The translations under genes and the position numbers were made by a program. 64,000 nt of DNA from Macropodus opercularis (taxonomy: Eukaryota; Chordata; Actinopteri; Anabantiformes; Osphronemidae): positions 17,022,501-17,086,500 of the forward strand of contig CM061090.1 of NCBI GenBank assembly GCA_030770545.1. Reading direction: 5' to 3'. Numbering within the stretch: position 1 is the first letter of the stretch; every line of letters starts with the position of its first letter. This document shows, piece after piece, positions 23,233-36,671 of the stretch. A model generated the notes under the pieces. That model saw only the letters and a list, made by a program, of their open reading frames with translations, was not told where the DNA came from and did no database searches.

Positions 23233-26200
23233 GTATAAAAATACAAAGATTTCTTGTTAAAGTTTTGAATTTTGATTATTAAAGTTTGGTACAGCCCAAT
23301 GCTATAATCATGACCTTAGTAGGGGTGAGCAAGATGAAGGAGACCTCAGTTGGAAACCGAAGGTAACAGATTAAATCTTTGTTTAGCTACTGATGTACAG
23401 GTGAACATGATGTTTAGGTGAAGCAGAACATTTCTCCTGCTGTTTATCTTGTCATCTAACGTCTAAATAAGTAAAAATTGCACTTACTGTCCTGTAGGTG
23501 TCTAAGATCGTATAACCCAAGGTGTGCTTATTCACACCGATTTAATCCGTCTGAACTTGTTATGAGGTGTAGTTAACACTACAGAATCTGTCAGTCTCAA
23601 AGTGTAGCACAGATGCTGAGAGGTAGACAGAAGCTTCCCTGGCTTCGGTGTTACATCTACAGTATTTGAAGTTATAGGGATTTAAAAACACGTACAAATC
23701 TACCAGTTCGTCTATAGTTGTATAGCTGGCAATAATAAATAATGTGTGGGAAGACTATATGGACAAACTGCCGAGTTAGTTTATGCCCTTTGAATTTTAA
23801 CAAGTCCAGGTTCTGACGCTCATTTGTCCTGCAAATACTCCACGTAAATAACTCACGTCCTTCCTCCTGTGTTTAATAACTGGAGGATTTCCTCATTTTT
23901 CCCAGTTATGTATTGTACGCCACATCAACAACGTGATGCTAATCTACTGGACTCATGCACCCTCCTCCATCATGCTATTTTTGCCTCACGCCTGTTGCCG
24001 GAGAGGTCAGCAGCGTAGCAGGGTTCTTACTAGGTCGAATGGCTCAGAGGCAGAAGTTAATTTCCAACTCAACGGAGACAAACGACTTTCCTTTGACCTT
24101 CCTTGCTCGCTGGCACAACAAAGACATTGTGCTTTTCTAGGAGGCGGGCACGATAAATATGTGTAATTTTTTAAAATGTTTTTTTTATTGTCTGCAGTAT
24201 GAAATGATTTGATTCAGACGGATGATTATCTCCGTGAGTGCAAATCAAAGTGTGCTTTTTCTTGTGTAACAACTGATTTCTTTTAATTCTATGCCAAGAA
24301 ACAAAACTATTAACAAGTACATTCTCATGGAGATTAATAACTCTCTCTCAGTGATCCTCTAAGTAATGAAATCTCATGTCTTTAACATATCACTGTCTTA
24401 CATTTATGTTTGAACATGAGTTATTGAATTGTTTTTCCACTTTAATGTATTACGGTTTCTGATGGAGCATGTTGGTCACTAGGTCAGAAGCTTTGCTGTA
24501 CAGTACCGTAAGTGGTACAGCATCAAAAAAGTACTTCAGTGTAAAAACTGCTGATTCACTGAATTATGCTCAAAGGAGGTTTAATAATCAAAGTTTGATT
24601 CCTGCAATCAACCTATAATTCCACATAACAATATGAAGAATTTTATTTCATCTTGCAGCTGATAACTCTGTTTTATTTAATAATGAGCAAATTATAATTG
24701 GACCATTGTTGTCCAGAAAGAAATTGAATGATCAGTTTGATAACTTTATAAAATTTGACTAATGCTGCTTAAACAAACCTCTTACCCTCTTCATTTGGGA
24801 TTGTCTCTCTCCACAATGGTCTCAGTGTTAATAAGCCTGTTACATTGACTATTCAATTGAGATGGGTTCCCTGGGCTTCTCTGTCTGAGATCTATATGAC
24901 ATTTTAACATAATTTGGTATTTATCCGTGTTTTTTTTTTTTTTTCTTTTTCTCTTTCTCGTCTCTCACCAGCTGTCAGCATTTTTTGCTCAGCACGCTGT
25001 CTACTCAAATGTGCCTGGATAGCTCCTCATAGTGTAAATGTTAATTCCAAGTTTAATTGACACCAGTGTTGTTTACAGTGCAGTGGTTACCGCTTGGAAA
25101 TGCAGACTTGCTGTGCGATGTGCAGCAACACGAGGAGGATTTCACCAGAATGTAAATACAGGACGGCTTCTTCCATATAAATATATGCCCAGTTCTATTA
25201 TAATGTTCCAGTAAGCACTAAACAAAATAGACTCAATCTGTTCCGAACGGCATTACACATATTTTTCCACCAAGTCATGCTCTAGAGTGGTGTCAGTCAT
25301 CACTAAATACTAGCAACAATAGGAAATAGATTTCTATTTGAACTGACGTTAAAGTGGGCCCAGGGTATAAATTTCCTGGACAGGAAGCCCCTGCTGACAA
25401 CTCCTAATTCTTCCATTCTCTGTTCATTGTGTGCGCACCCTGCTTGACCTTCAAGTACAGTGCTCACTGCAGACACACGCAGGTTCATTATATTTTGCCC
25501 AGAGGCCCATAAACCAACGGAATACCACGCGGTGACAGCTACTCCAGTTTTAATGATGTGATTAAACACAATCCTGCGTTGATGTGAGCCATATACGTAC
25601 GGCATCACGAGACGTTAAAGTTCCTCCAAATATAGTAGGAGAGCGCAACGCAGTGCTCAAGATCAGGTAATGATGCAGCACCTGCCTTAAAATACAAGCG
25701 TACTGCATATTTTGCTCTAGTGCTGCATATTACCACACAAATATGCAGCACAACGAATGGAATTACCACAAGCCAAGTGACACGCAGTCAACCAGAGGCT
25801 TCCCGGGGGCCCCTGGGAGTCTTGGCGCAAGGACAGTTGCTTACATTTCCTGGTTGGTGCGCCAGCTTTTCAGGTCGCAGTCGTAAACATGCGCGCCCAG
25901 TGGAAATAACATCTAATGGACTAAATGTAATCCTGCAAGAATTTCCCGTTTTTTTTTTTTTGCGTCCTCAGTGGAATTGCCCTTTTCAAACACAACCCTT
26001 ATGGAGTATAATGTGAAACCCTGTTATCTGATATGTGGTTCACCGTAGAGTCCTGGATGCGCTCGGCTATATTTAACACAGAGGGGTGTACATGCTGTAA
26101 GTGACCATTATGCTCTCAATTATCACAGCGTATTCTCCCCCATTGCCCACCGTGCTGCTTTAGCACTTATTAGGGGACATACTTGAGGCTTACCCACGCA

Positions 26201-27587
26201 GTTCACCTTCAGCCCACATTTGGCAGGTAATGAGCTTGACAGAGGAGACGGCAATAGACACATTTTCTGCTGGAAATTATTGAGGCCTGACCTTCGCAAA
26301 TGCCAGTGTGAGAACTTGTATTGATTCTTCAGAGTAAAATATGGTAACAATGGTCAAAGGATTGATAATATTTAGTTACTAGCTGACCTAATTGTGTTGT
26401 AAGACTTGACTCTGCCTTATAACGGATTTTCATTTTGTTTTTGTTACATCTCTTAAGCTCGGTTAGGAAAAGCACCAGGCCGGTGCATTAAGGAACATAT
26501 AGATTACACAGTAGCAGCAATGTTCAAGTTAATCGCCTGTTTATGTTTTTTTTTTTTCATGTGTTGACCTTCTATAATTAATCTGTATTTTGGTGTTGGG
26601 TGAGAAAATGACGCTGGAAGCCAGTTTAGTAACATCTGTGTGGATTGTGTGAGGATTCTCAGTCATCCAGGTGAGGTTATCTGGACGTGTTAGTCAATCA
26701 GCCTAACAACATTTGCGTAAGACTGAGGGAGCGACGGTACAGGTAGCTGGTTGAGTACGGACACGTTTTGCCCTAAGAAGACGCCGTGACTCAACTTCCA
26801 ACTGACTTATTTTTACAGTAAGAGAAAAGCTGTGAACCAGAGAAAATGTATTTTTCATTCAAGTCATTAATTAATGAAGCAATTATTTTAATGCTAATGT
26901 TTTGTCACTGTGTGTTAGTTCAGTAGATAACAAGATAACACTGTGACTGAAATCGTTTCTGTATGGGAATAAGACCAGAATTGATTATTTATACAGGCTT
27001 CTGTTCAAATCTCAAAGAAATTTTAAGCTCCTGCTTGGGAAATCTTCTATTTGCTATGTACATGAGCATCTTTTCTTGGCTTCCTCGTAATCTCCATCAC
27101 AGCAATATTCAATTTGACCATCCCGTGCTTTCAAGTTCTGTTGCAATCTATCCTGGCAGCATCCGTCTGAAAGGCAGTTCAAGAAAGTGTTGGATGAAAT
27201 TCTGCTAAAGTCCCATGTTGCTTTAAAAAACTGGGCTTCTGGCTGATATGTTTATCATTAGATGTGCCTGTCAGATTTTATTGGAACAAAAACTCCTTGT
27301 TACTGAAGAATTAAAGAATTCAGGCACAGCACATCATAGAGACAGGTGGTTGTCAGCCTTGTAATGATACATAAAAAACATAAGTTGTCTCCCACATTGG
27401 ATTGATGTTAATTACAGGGTAAATTTAGAGCTGATGCTTTAGATTTAGAGCCTGACTGACCGAGACAATGCACTCTTCTTCTTTTGTGCCTGTCTTTGCA
27501 CACAAGCTATGTTTTCTAAGATTACGTCCTGGGTTGTTTAGGTTGGATTCCATATCCCGCAGCGGCTGCAGTCTTGTGGTCTCAAAA

Positions 27588-27660
27588 GCTGCGGCGGTTC
27601 TTCGCGCGCAGAAAGATTTTCGCGCGGAAGCGTGAGAGCAGCAGAAATGCTCGGCCGTGG
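27588..27660 (+). promoter_or_regulatory. Isolated CpG-rich patch with E2F-like sites
   Basis: Within CpG-poor intron, this stretch is dense in CG. TTCGCGCG appears twice, at 27601-27608 and 27619-27626, and the second is preceded by T to give the E2F-type TTTCGCGCG. I see no gene start or ORF tied to it. Confidence 0.35.
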
Positions 27661-30300
27661 GATTTACCTGTCAGTTGCGCTTAAGCGTGTGGGATAACAT
27701 ACGCTGGATGTGATGGTAAAAAAAAAGGCTGACGTGCCTTCTCTGTGATCTTCGGTCACTGAACGGCTACATGTATGTCAGATCTATGGAGCAAGGTATA
27801 AAAACACATTTACGCTGTGTTTTTTGGGGTCGTCACTGTTTCTCCTATTGTTTTCAAACCTGACCGGCCGCTGTATGTTTCTTCACTGTGTGAGAAAATC
27901 AACAATCTCATCTAACCTGACCAGAAAAGAAATCTAGCTGAACAATATTTGAAACCTGCAGTTCCTTGCTCGTTTCCAGGCTGCTGTGTCTGAAAGAACT
28001 GTGCAGGGTTTGGGGATTTAACTAAGAACTCAGTGCAATCCCCAAAGCACACACCAACCACCCAACTGCACGGCGCTGGCGGAAAATAGACGCACAGGTA
28101 ACTGATTTCTCCACTGACAATGCAACAGAAGAAAAGCTTGCTCTATCATTCCAACCATCTGGAAGTCTGGCTCAGACTTGAGGCTGATGTGTAACTTTTA
28201 ATTGGAGAGACAGTGGTGGGAGGCAGAAGAGTAGGAAGACATGATCCCAGTGGATAGACAGGCAGCGCCTGCTGCCAGATGGACAACCGGGGTTTGCTGG
28301 AGTGCACACACCATTTTATTCTCCGGCCAGTGTGATGTGTGTTCTGCTTCACAAAGAGCTTTTTGGAGACAAGACATCTTAAATGCTGCAAAATGGTGCT
28401 ATTTTCACCGCACAGATTTAGATGGGGAGCAATTCTTGTCAGTGAGATGACATGAGTGGAATGATATGAGTACAGCAGATCAGACTATTGACTGCGTGAA
28501 TGGACTGTAATTGTTATTGGCATGGTTGGCCCGCGCTCTGGAAGTTGACTCATGGCTTCACTTCACAGCCGTAAAGAGTTAGGCGGACAAAGGAAGGGGC
28601 GGAGTGAGTGGATGTGAGGCCCTCACCTACTGTGGCTCCTCCCTCACCATTACAGGGTCGTTGAGTGTGCCCTTCAGAGGGACGTGCGAAGAGGCCTTGT
28701 CCCCTTTTTGTGGACAGAAAGACTAATGAGCTACCAGGATGAGTAGCGAAACGTTTCAGCCTAGAGGAAACAAGCCCAGGTGCCATGCCTCAATATTAAA
28801 TAATATAAATGATATTTTAATTTATCAGGTTAGACTTTTGTGAGATCCACGTTCATCATCATATGCAGTAGAGTTTTTGAGACATTAGTTATGGAGAAAA
28901 CGTTAAATTACTGTCAGAATATGAGTCACATCAGCAGGTTCACTCTGTTTCATCGTGCATACGTTCCGCTCCCCCTTACGTCCATGATCCAGCTCTTCAC
29001 TGGGAATAAATAAACCTGGATGAAGCCATTTTGTGGAGTTGGGCATGTTTCCAGTTGTACCAGTGTGGTGCATTGCTTGCGCTTACACTGGATATTTCAT
29101 GCTGACTGCACTGTCTTTTGTCATTGTAAGATGATTTGGTAAATTTTGCTGAAGATGTTGCTCTCGTGGAATTGTAATTTTTGGGTGAGTCATAGAGGAC
29201 GAATAGAGACGAAGCTAGTGTCTTTTTTTTTCTTTTTTTTTTAGAACACCCAGTAGAGTTTTTTTTTTTTTTTTTAAATTGAATACTGTATAAACAAGCG
29301 CTTGTTTGGCAGTGTCTGCCACTGATTTGATTCACTTGCTGTGCAAACTCTGTGCTGTGTATACACTTCTACAAAATTTCAAATGTCTACATTACAAATC
29401 CCATGCTGGCTCACCGGTGTTTCCCATCAGTCCCAGCCCAGAGTATTTCAAACACGGTGTCTTCAGCAGCAGGCAGGCGTCACAGACGGTGTGTGGTTTC
29501 TGCACAGGCTGCCTGATACGAGGCCTTAAAGGACCTGAGGTTTGCTCAGCAAGGGTCACGTTGACAAAGACCTGCACTTACTCCCATTTCAGTTCATTTC
29601 ACACTCAGCCTTGGATTGATACTATGATGGGCTTTTAAACAATTACATCTTACAGATACGGTAGGAAGGGATTTTTCAAGCACTGCTCACATCATCACCA
29701 CTACATACATATAACTTAGTTTTGTTTTGTTAGTATTTGTAATTCAAATGTGCAAACCAGTACCAGACAATGTAGCTTCCACAAACATGGCTGTAGTTTC
29801 ACTCAAGCCCCAGAGTTGGAAGAAAATCCAGAAACTGTGTAGATGTACCATGATTTAAGAATTTACTGGGTACAATGAGGGTCCAAGTTAAATTCTGGCT
29901 TTGCTAAGCTGATTCCTACTTCTACATTTCTGTGCCCCCTCCCCATCCGCCAGCCTCTGCAGGCGTCTGCATGATTCTCGTTTCTTTTTTCTTCACCTCT
30001 GTCACGCTGCATATTCATTTTTCACTACTCTTGCCTCCCTGCTACCCCCCACCTATCCGCCCAACCTCAAACCCCTTGACTTGGGAATTCAATTTGTACT
30101 GTATGTTTCATTTCACTCAGATTTAGAATTATTTCATGTTGGCTGCTTTTAATTAACTCTCTGGATATGCAACGAGCAGAAAGAATGGGGGTAGAGAGAG
30201 TGAGAGCGACGGAGAGATAGATAAAAATTCCTCACATCTGCCAATGAGTTACACCGGCAATCATTTACCACTTAGACAGTAGTGCAAAAGCCCCGTGTTC

Positions 30301-30314
30301 GTTGCCCTGGCAAC
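30301..30314 (+). promoter_or_regulatory. X-box (RFX-family) palindrome
   Basis: GTTGCCCTGGCAAC is a perfect inverted pair of GTTGCC half-sites with a 2-base spacer, the consensus for RFX transcription factors. It sits in a well-structured stretch (30290-30480) that also has CTAATTAAAATG and looks like a conserved element by composition. Confidence 0.4.
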
Positions 30315-33300
30315 CGGTGCCTTGGTGATTGATTCCTCGCCAGTGTGGCATCGCTGCGGGGAATAGAGCGCGTGAGCTTAGCGTGCTCGCTACATCTTTC
30401 TAATTAAAATGGGATTACAGAGTCATCGCCGTTGTATGTTCAAACAAATGCAAGGCTGTGAAGGAAATCAATTTTAGTAAATGTCAGGGCTGTTAAATAC
30501 AACTATGGGTAAACAAACGTAAACCACTTCAATGTACTGATGTGCACACTATATATGAAGAAGTGCCTCCATGCAAATTGCAACTTGGGGTCATGGCGAC
30601 CGACCGCAACGGTGCCTCCGTCTACACAGAAGCCAAGCTTGACTGACAGCGCAGGAATCACGTGATGCAGCACAAATCACCCGACACAAGTTCGTCTGTT
30701 TGTTGCTGTCTGCTAATCAGAAAATATTCTTCAAATCGGAGCTTAATGCACATCTTAAATGAACAACGCTTTCTTAATGTAATTGGATTAGACAAGTCAA
30801 TCATATCTGTGCAATTTATGCTGTTGTTGCTCGGAGTAGTGTGCATTGAGGGACTAGATATTCTCCCATGCACAGAGCCGAGACTTAAATTACTTCACAT
30901 ATTACAGTGGTTGCTTGCACTTGTGCCATGGGGACAGTGTAGCATACCAGTGTTATATTTTAAAACATAGCCGTACATATGTATGAATGAAAAATGAATG
31001 CAGGGTGCACTAGACGGTGTAGCAGAGGTAGAGGAATACCAGATCACATAAGACAGTGTAGTGGCATGTTACAATTGCTGCTGCACAACCAATATGTCTT
31101 TTTTACTTATGTGTAATATTTCTAGTACATTACTCAGCTGAAAGCTTCTTTCACCTACATATATATCAACATAAATGTTACCGTTACATCTATAGCAGTC
31201 TGCGAGTATCAAGGCCAGAAGTGCAACTTTTTTAAAAGTGCCATTCTTCACAATAATAGTGTACTCAAGATTCGCATTCTTTTGTCTGTAATTCATTATA
31301 TGTAGTGGGCTCTTAGGGCCCATAACGACCCCGGAGAGGCCCTGGAAATCCTGAGCGTAAAAGAGCAAACGACGGAGCGTGTGAATGAGAGAAGCCAGAA
31401 CCAGGGAAGCGTGGCACACAGCGCAAAAGAAAAACGAGGTCCCGCACTTGGTTTTCAGATTTCAATCACTACAATGCAGTTAGCAAGGTGTAACATAGTG
31501 CCTTGGGCCTGTTTCCAAGCGGCGCTTTTTGGCACAGGCTGTGTGGGATGTGTCATTACAGCAAAGGTAATAATAGAGCGGGAAATTTATAATGTGACGC
31601 TTTTTACGTGCGAATGAAAGAATGCCTGAAAGCTCGATACTGTCGGCAGGATAAAGGGAGAAATCATGTTTGGTTGTAAACAATAGAAAGCCTATTATTG
31701 GCTGAGATGTCATGTGGCTGAAACATATATTAAACCTCTCATGAAGGACCACTGTAATGGAACACGCTTCAATTTCACTCCTATAGAAGCGTGATGGGGT
31801 CTGCCCATGCGCTGGGGGTGCACCACAAGGCCCATGTGCCGCTCCTACATCACTCCATGAGGTGGAGGTTTTTACAAGGCGAGGGAGGAGAGTAACAAAC
31901 TATTCTCTGAAATGAAAGTGTAGTTATAGCCCTATGAAATCCTGTGGCCAGATTAGGTATAAATTACATCCCTTCTTGTTTTGCCCTTTCAATCTCCGGA
32001 GATTGGCTTCCTAGTTTTTGTGTGCTCAGCAACACGCGTCTTTTCCTTTATGTTGTAGGAGAGATACGAAAATATCCGCAAGACACTTTTCTTTTCCCTG
32101 TAAATTAAAAACACCTATTTATGTGAAGATGTCAGGCACATAAACCATTCACACTTTTGTGTGAAATCTAATCAGCAAGGCTAGGAAACTATTTCTGCAG
32201 AATATTGTTTCTCTCTCTCAGTCAGGAAGTCGTCATACCCAGATCACAGTTTTCACTTGTTCACTAAAGTCCCTTGACATTGATTAGATGGATATGCACA
32301 TTTTTCATTAGCCAAGTATGGAGGCATAAGTATAAGGTGTTTTTTTTTGGTTATTGTAAGTTTCCTAACCATCTTATGTTAATTGCAGTGTTAAATGATA
32401 ACATTCATATTTGCCTTAGGATGATTTGTTTGCCTGTACTGGCGAACTTTAAGATTCTTTGCACAGCTCTGGATGTCTGTCTTCAGCTTTTGAGGTGTTT
32501 TCTCCTTTCTTTGGAGGAGCTCTAAGAGACGTCATTTGCATACAGACTTTTCGAATGCGTTGACTTGTCCTTGATCATCTGAAATGCCAGCTCTCTCAGT
32601 GTGGTACTTTGGACAGTTTCTGCTCCTCCCCTTTGCAATGAAACATTGTTTTGTAGTATCTTCTTTTCTGTTTTTTGGCATCTACTACAGATCAGGCAAC
32701 ATTTGTTGCATTTCCTTTCTCAAGGTCGACAAACCCCTCCACAGTGCTTTTTTTTTTTTTCAACAATTCTGCTGTTGTCTGATTCTTGTTACGTCCCTGT
32801 TGATGTCCCTGTTTAACCGGGCACCAGCTGTTGGCTATTAAAACCTCGCACAGATGATAGTGCGGATGGAGACTCCTGGTTATATACTTTAATCTACTGC
32901 TCTGATCTGAACTGTCTTTTTGTGAACGCCTTGCAGCACTTCTGCTGTAGAAAATCTTGGCTTCGAGTTGCTTAACCACTGCTCAAGGAAGGCGACTGTG
33001 CACCTTTTTCTCCCTTTTGGAATGCGTGTTCAAAATCACACACGCGAGTGGGTGAGCAGCGTTGGGTTCGCTCTCCTCATGAGCGGACAAGAAAACCATC
33101 TGGGATTGTGTTTGTGTTAAGCAAAGTGCAACGGGTTCCCTCTCTCTCGCTCACACAGACGCCTGGCATCATGTAGGGACTAATGTGGAATCTAAATCTG
33201 GACCTTGTTGATAGAAAATGGCAGGTCACACTGTTTGGCATGTGACTCTCACAAACCCCAGTGCAGGCAATGGTGCTAATAGATAATTGCCAGCTTAATA

Positions 33301-36300
33301 GGAGGTGACATGTTGTATGATGCACTCGGAGCCAGTGACTCTGTCTCCAAATAGCAAGCTTTATTGAAAATTCAGCCTCCACAGTTTTTCTATTTCAGGT
33401 AATTTATAAGGAAACATAATTTTGCTCATGCACAGTCCTGTGTAATCAAATATTTCCTAGGTAATACAATTCAGTAATTAATCATGTCAATACAAATGGA
33501 CTTTACAAAAGTAGATTTGTCAATAGTTCTATTTCCACAACAACAAACGGTTTTAATTTCTATCACATGCTATAGCTCCAATACAGTCTACGACACGAGA
33601 AGCTCTCTTGCTTCTTCTGTGAACTTTTGTTTATACCCATTTGCGTGCAGAACCGTCCGTCTCTCGCTTCCTCACACGCAGGCAGCACGAGTCCTCTCTC
33701 ACGCACACACTCACCATAACCATTCGCCGTGGACTCACACCCACCCCCTCGCTTCGCCTCCCACTCATCCGACTGATTGGACTTGTCAGGAGTCAGAGGG
33801 TCACAGCGGAGGATGTCAATAGGCCTCATTCGCAGACACACGTGTACGCAGCAGCGATAAAGGAGGGACGCGAGATAAATACGAAGACGGACGGATCTTC
33901 GTTCTCATCATGAGTATTACAAACACGCCACACAATTGCTGTATGACATCAACAGCTTTGCATAACCTCACTCTTCTGTTCATCGTGGACTTGTCTAGTG
34001 TTACCAGTGATGTGCGTTCAATTTCTGTTCATTATTCACTGGTCACGTGTCTCAGTTTTAATGATTGGATACACCCTCTGTCCCCTCCTCCTCCCCTCAC
34101 TTTTAGTCCCACTCAATTTCTCTTCTCAGCTTCTAGATCGGATTTGTTTGTTAAACGATGTGTACATATGTACACCTAAAGACACGTGTGTGCAATACAA
34201 TAACACAAATAAGCAGATAATGCATTACTGTTTGGTTCACCTTCGTTTTCAGTTGCAGGGTCGAACTACTGGATGTGGAAAAATGTGGATAAAGCTGCTG
34301 AGATTCTGATAAATTGCCTGTAGTGATGTGAGTTGAGTCAGCATCAGTTTGGTCTCAAGACTACAAGTTGGAAAATGGAAGAAAAAAAAAAAGAAAAGAA
34401 TCTGGGGGTGTGAAGTTAGAAAGAAATGATACCAGACCTCGCTCGCTCCTCACCTCTTCTTGAAACTAGCTAATATTAGCCACAACTAGCGTAATACATA
34501 CAGTGAGAAGTATAGGCAGTGGGTTTAGACAAAGAAGTAGGAAGAAAAGATTAAACAACGCTACAAACTTCTAGTTAATCCTATTTCCAAACATCGCAAC
34601 CTTGAGTCCACATGGTTTAGTTTAAAAAAAAAAAACCCAACAACCTCAGCCTCGTTATAGCCTGGTTAAATTACCTGGGTAGGTACAGTAAGTGAAGTGG
34701 CTTTTTAATCTCTTTCGTGCCTTCCAGGTCTGTTACAATTAGCTTCAGGTAACGGGTGAAACCACCAACACGCAGCATCTCACTAACAACATGCTCATCA
34801 TACGGAATCAGAAGCAGCAGAGCCCAGCCGACAAGGAAAAGAGACGTTTGTCTGACGAGACACTGGCTTAGCTATCTTTATCTCTAACCGTAAGCAGAGA
34901 CAACCACACGCAAAAGCTCACAGGCAGTTTGCGCTCAAATAGTTTTGGGCACCTGTCATCCTCTATTATAATTAGCAAGTGGACGTCTAAATAATTGCCA
35001 TCAGGCTGCGGTTGCTGTATCAGTGTTGGTAGCCAGAGCCCCATGCCTCGCCGTTAGTAGTATTATTTAAAGGGGCCGGTGCACCTTCACAGAGTGGCGC
35101 CCTCAGCACAGTCTTGAGCTGTGGATTCACTCAGCGGCAGCATCTGGAGCACTGAAAATAATTAACTGACACAAGGCGGTTTGGTGTTAGCTTCACCATT
35201 TGTTTTGTCCACACTTGTCCCCGACACAAACAAACACACACACACGTGCACACTCATGCAGCTTTTAATCATAACTGTGACACAGCCGGGAGAGAAGGAG
35301 GTAACACACTCGTCCCAGTGGGGATTGAGGATGGTTGTAAAAGTAAATGAGGCAGATGGGTTTGTCTTGAAATCTAGCGTGGAAGAAATATCAAAAGGCT
35401 CCTTTGAGGAATATAGTTAGAATAGTTAAGTTGAAGCACTGTGTTGTTTCCTAGTGATAATTGTAAATAGTGGTTTATAGTAATTGCACAGCCTTCTATG
35501 TAATATTTTAATACAAAGATCTGTTCAGTCAACAATAGAGTATATGACAGTTATGCATTCCATCGAATATCAATATCTGTGTGGAGTCTGTTAGTTTTAC
35601 TGCAGGTGCAGTGCCATCTTCCCTCCTTTCGTGTGTGTCTCAGAATCAAGATTGCTGCTATAAAGAGCTTTGCTCCAGGGTCAGTTCGAGCTATCCCGGA
35701 GTGTATCGCCAGCCGTAGCGTGACAACTTGACTCACACTTGTGTTTCTCCAGTCGGAGGGGAGAGTGGACTGATGCAGTGTGGAGATGCACGTCAGGACT
35801 GCAAGCTCACGCACACAATGTATGTACAGGCGTGTTCACAATAGAGCTGCTGCGTGTGGGAGGCCTGTAGGTCACCGCACTCGTCTCCACCGGGCCTCCT
35901 TGTGCTCAGCAGCGCCCTCGCTCTGCTGAAAGCGGCGCTGCTTGGATTAGCCAGTCAGTGACATTCAGTTTAGTCCAACAGCAGCTGCTGCCTCTCCAAA
36001 CCAGCCACTTTCCAGAAAAACATCTCCCGGGCTTCTTAATGGCCCCTGGTACACACACAAAAACACACACTAACGCACATATTGTCTCTTCCCATCCCCC
36101 TCTTCCACAACACCCTTCCCCCTCTTTACTCTCTGTTGTTCTACAGGCTACCTCCGTTACCCTCTTCCTTTGTTGTTATCTCACTGCACAGTTGTCTATG
36201 TGTGTCAGCATGTCTGTGTGTGAGAGCGTGTTTGTCTTTCCCTCTCGCCTTCTAGTTCTATAATTTGTCTGACATGTCCTGAAAAGCCCCCATTTGAGAG

Positions 36301-36613
36301 AGACATTAGCATAGCACCGCTTAGAGTGCAATTATGTCCACAGAAATCACATACTGCGCAGCACTGGAGCTTCTGTGGGGGTCTGTTCTCACAGTGTCCC
36401 CTTAAAGCCCTTAACAATCAAAGTCACTTCTGTTATGATCCTTGTAGTTTCAGGATCTCAGAAAGCCTGGATTTTCAGGCCCCCTGGTCTCATGTGGTAC
36501 AAACTGAGACTTGTGGACAGCACATAGAGAACTGTGTTGAATCATGGACATTACTATGTGGCAGCTCTCTGAGCTACTAGCCCAGACTTTTCTGTGTGGT
36601 CAAGTTTCTGTGT

Positions 36614-36634
36614 TGCTCTCTCCATGGTGCTGAC
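36614..36634 (-). promoter_or_regulatory. Second RE1-like site, weaker
   Basis: By position this 21-base window agrees with the RE1 consensus at 17 of 21 places. It keeps the half-site TCAGCACCATGGAGA (minus strand). It is in the same orientation as the stronger site, with starts 37 bases apart. Confidence 0.4.
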
Positions 36635-36650
36635 TTAGATGGGGCAAACC

Positions 36651-36671
36651 GGCGCTGTCCATGGTGCTATC
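36651..36671 (-). promoter_or_regulatory. RE1/NRSE-like site (REST binding), strong match
   Basis: Read on the minus strand, the site contains AGCACCATGGACAGCGCC, which is identical to 18 consecutive bases of the 21-base RE1 consensus (TTCAGCACC-ATGGACAGCGCC form). Only the three outermost bases differ. The RE1 recruits the neuronal-gene repressor REST. It lies in the 19.7-kb intron. Confidence 0.6.

Noticed and set aside
31381..31617. ORF that stays open further upstream (HNDPGEALEIL...)
   Set aside because: It is open for about 95 codons but has no acceptor in frame, does not fit the PRKCSH family and shows no known domain.
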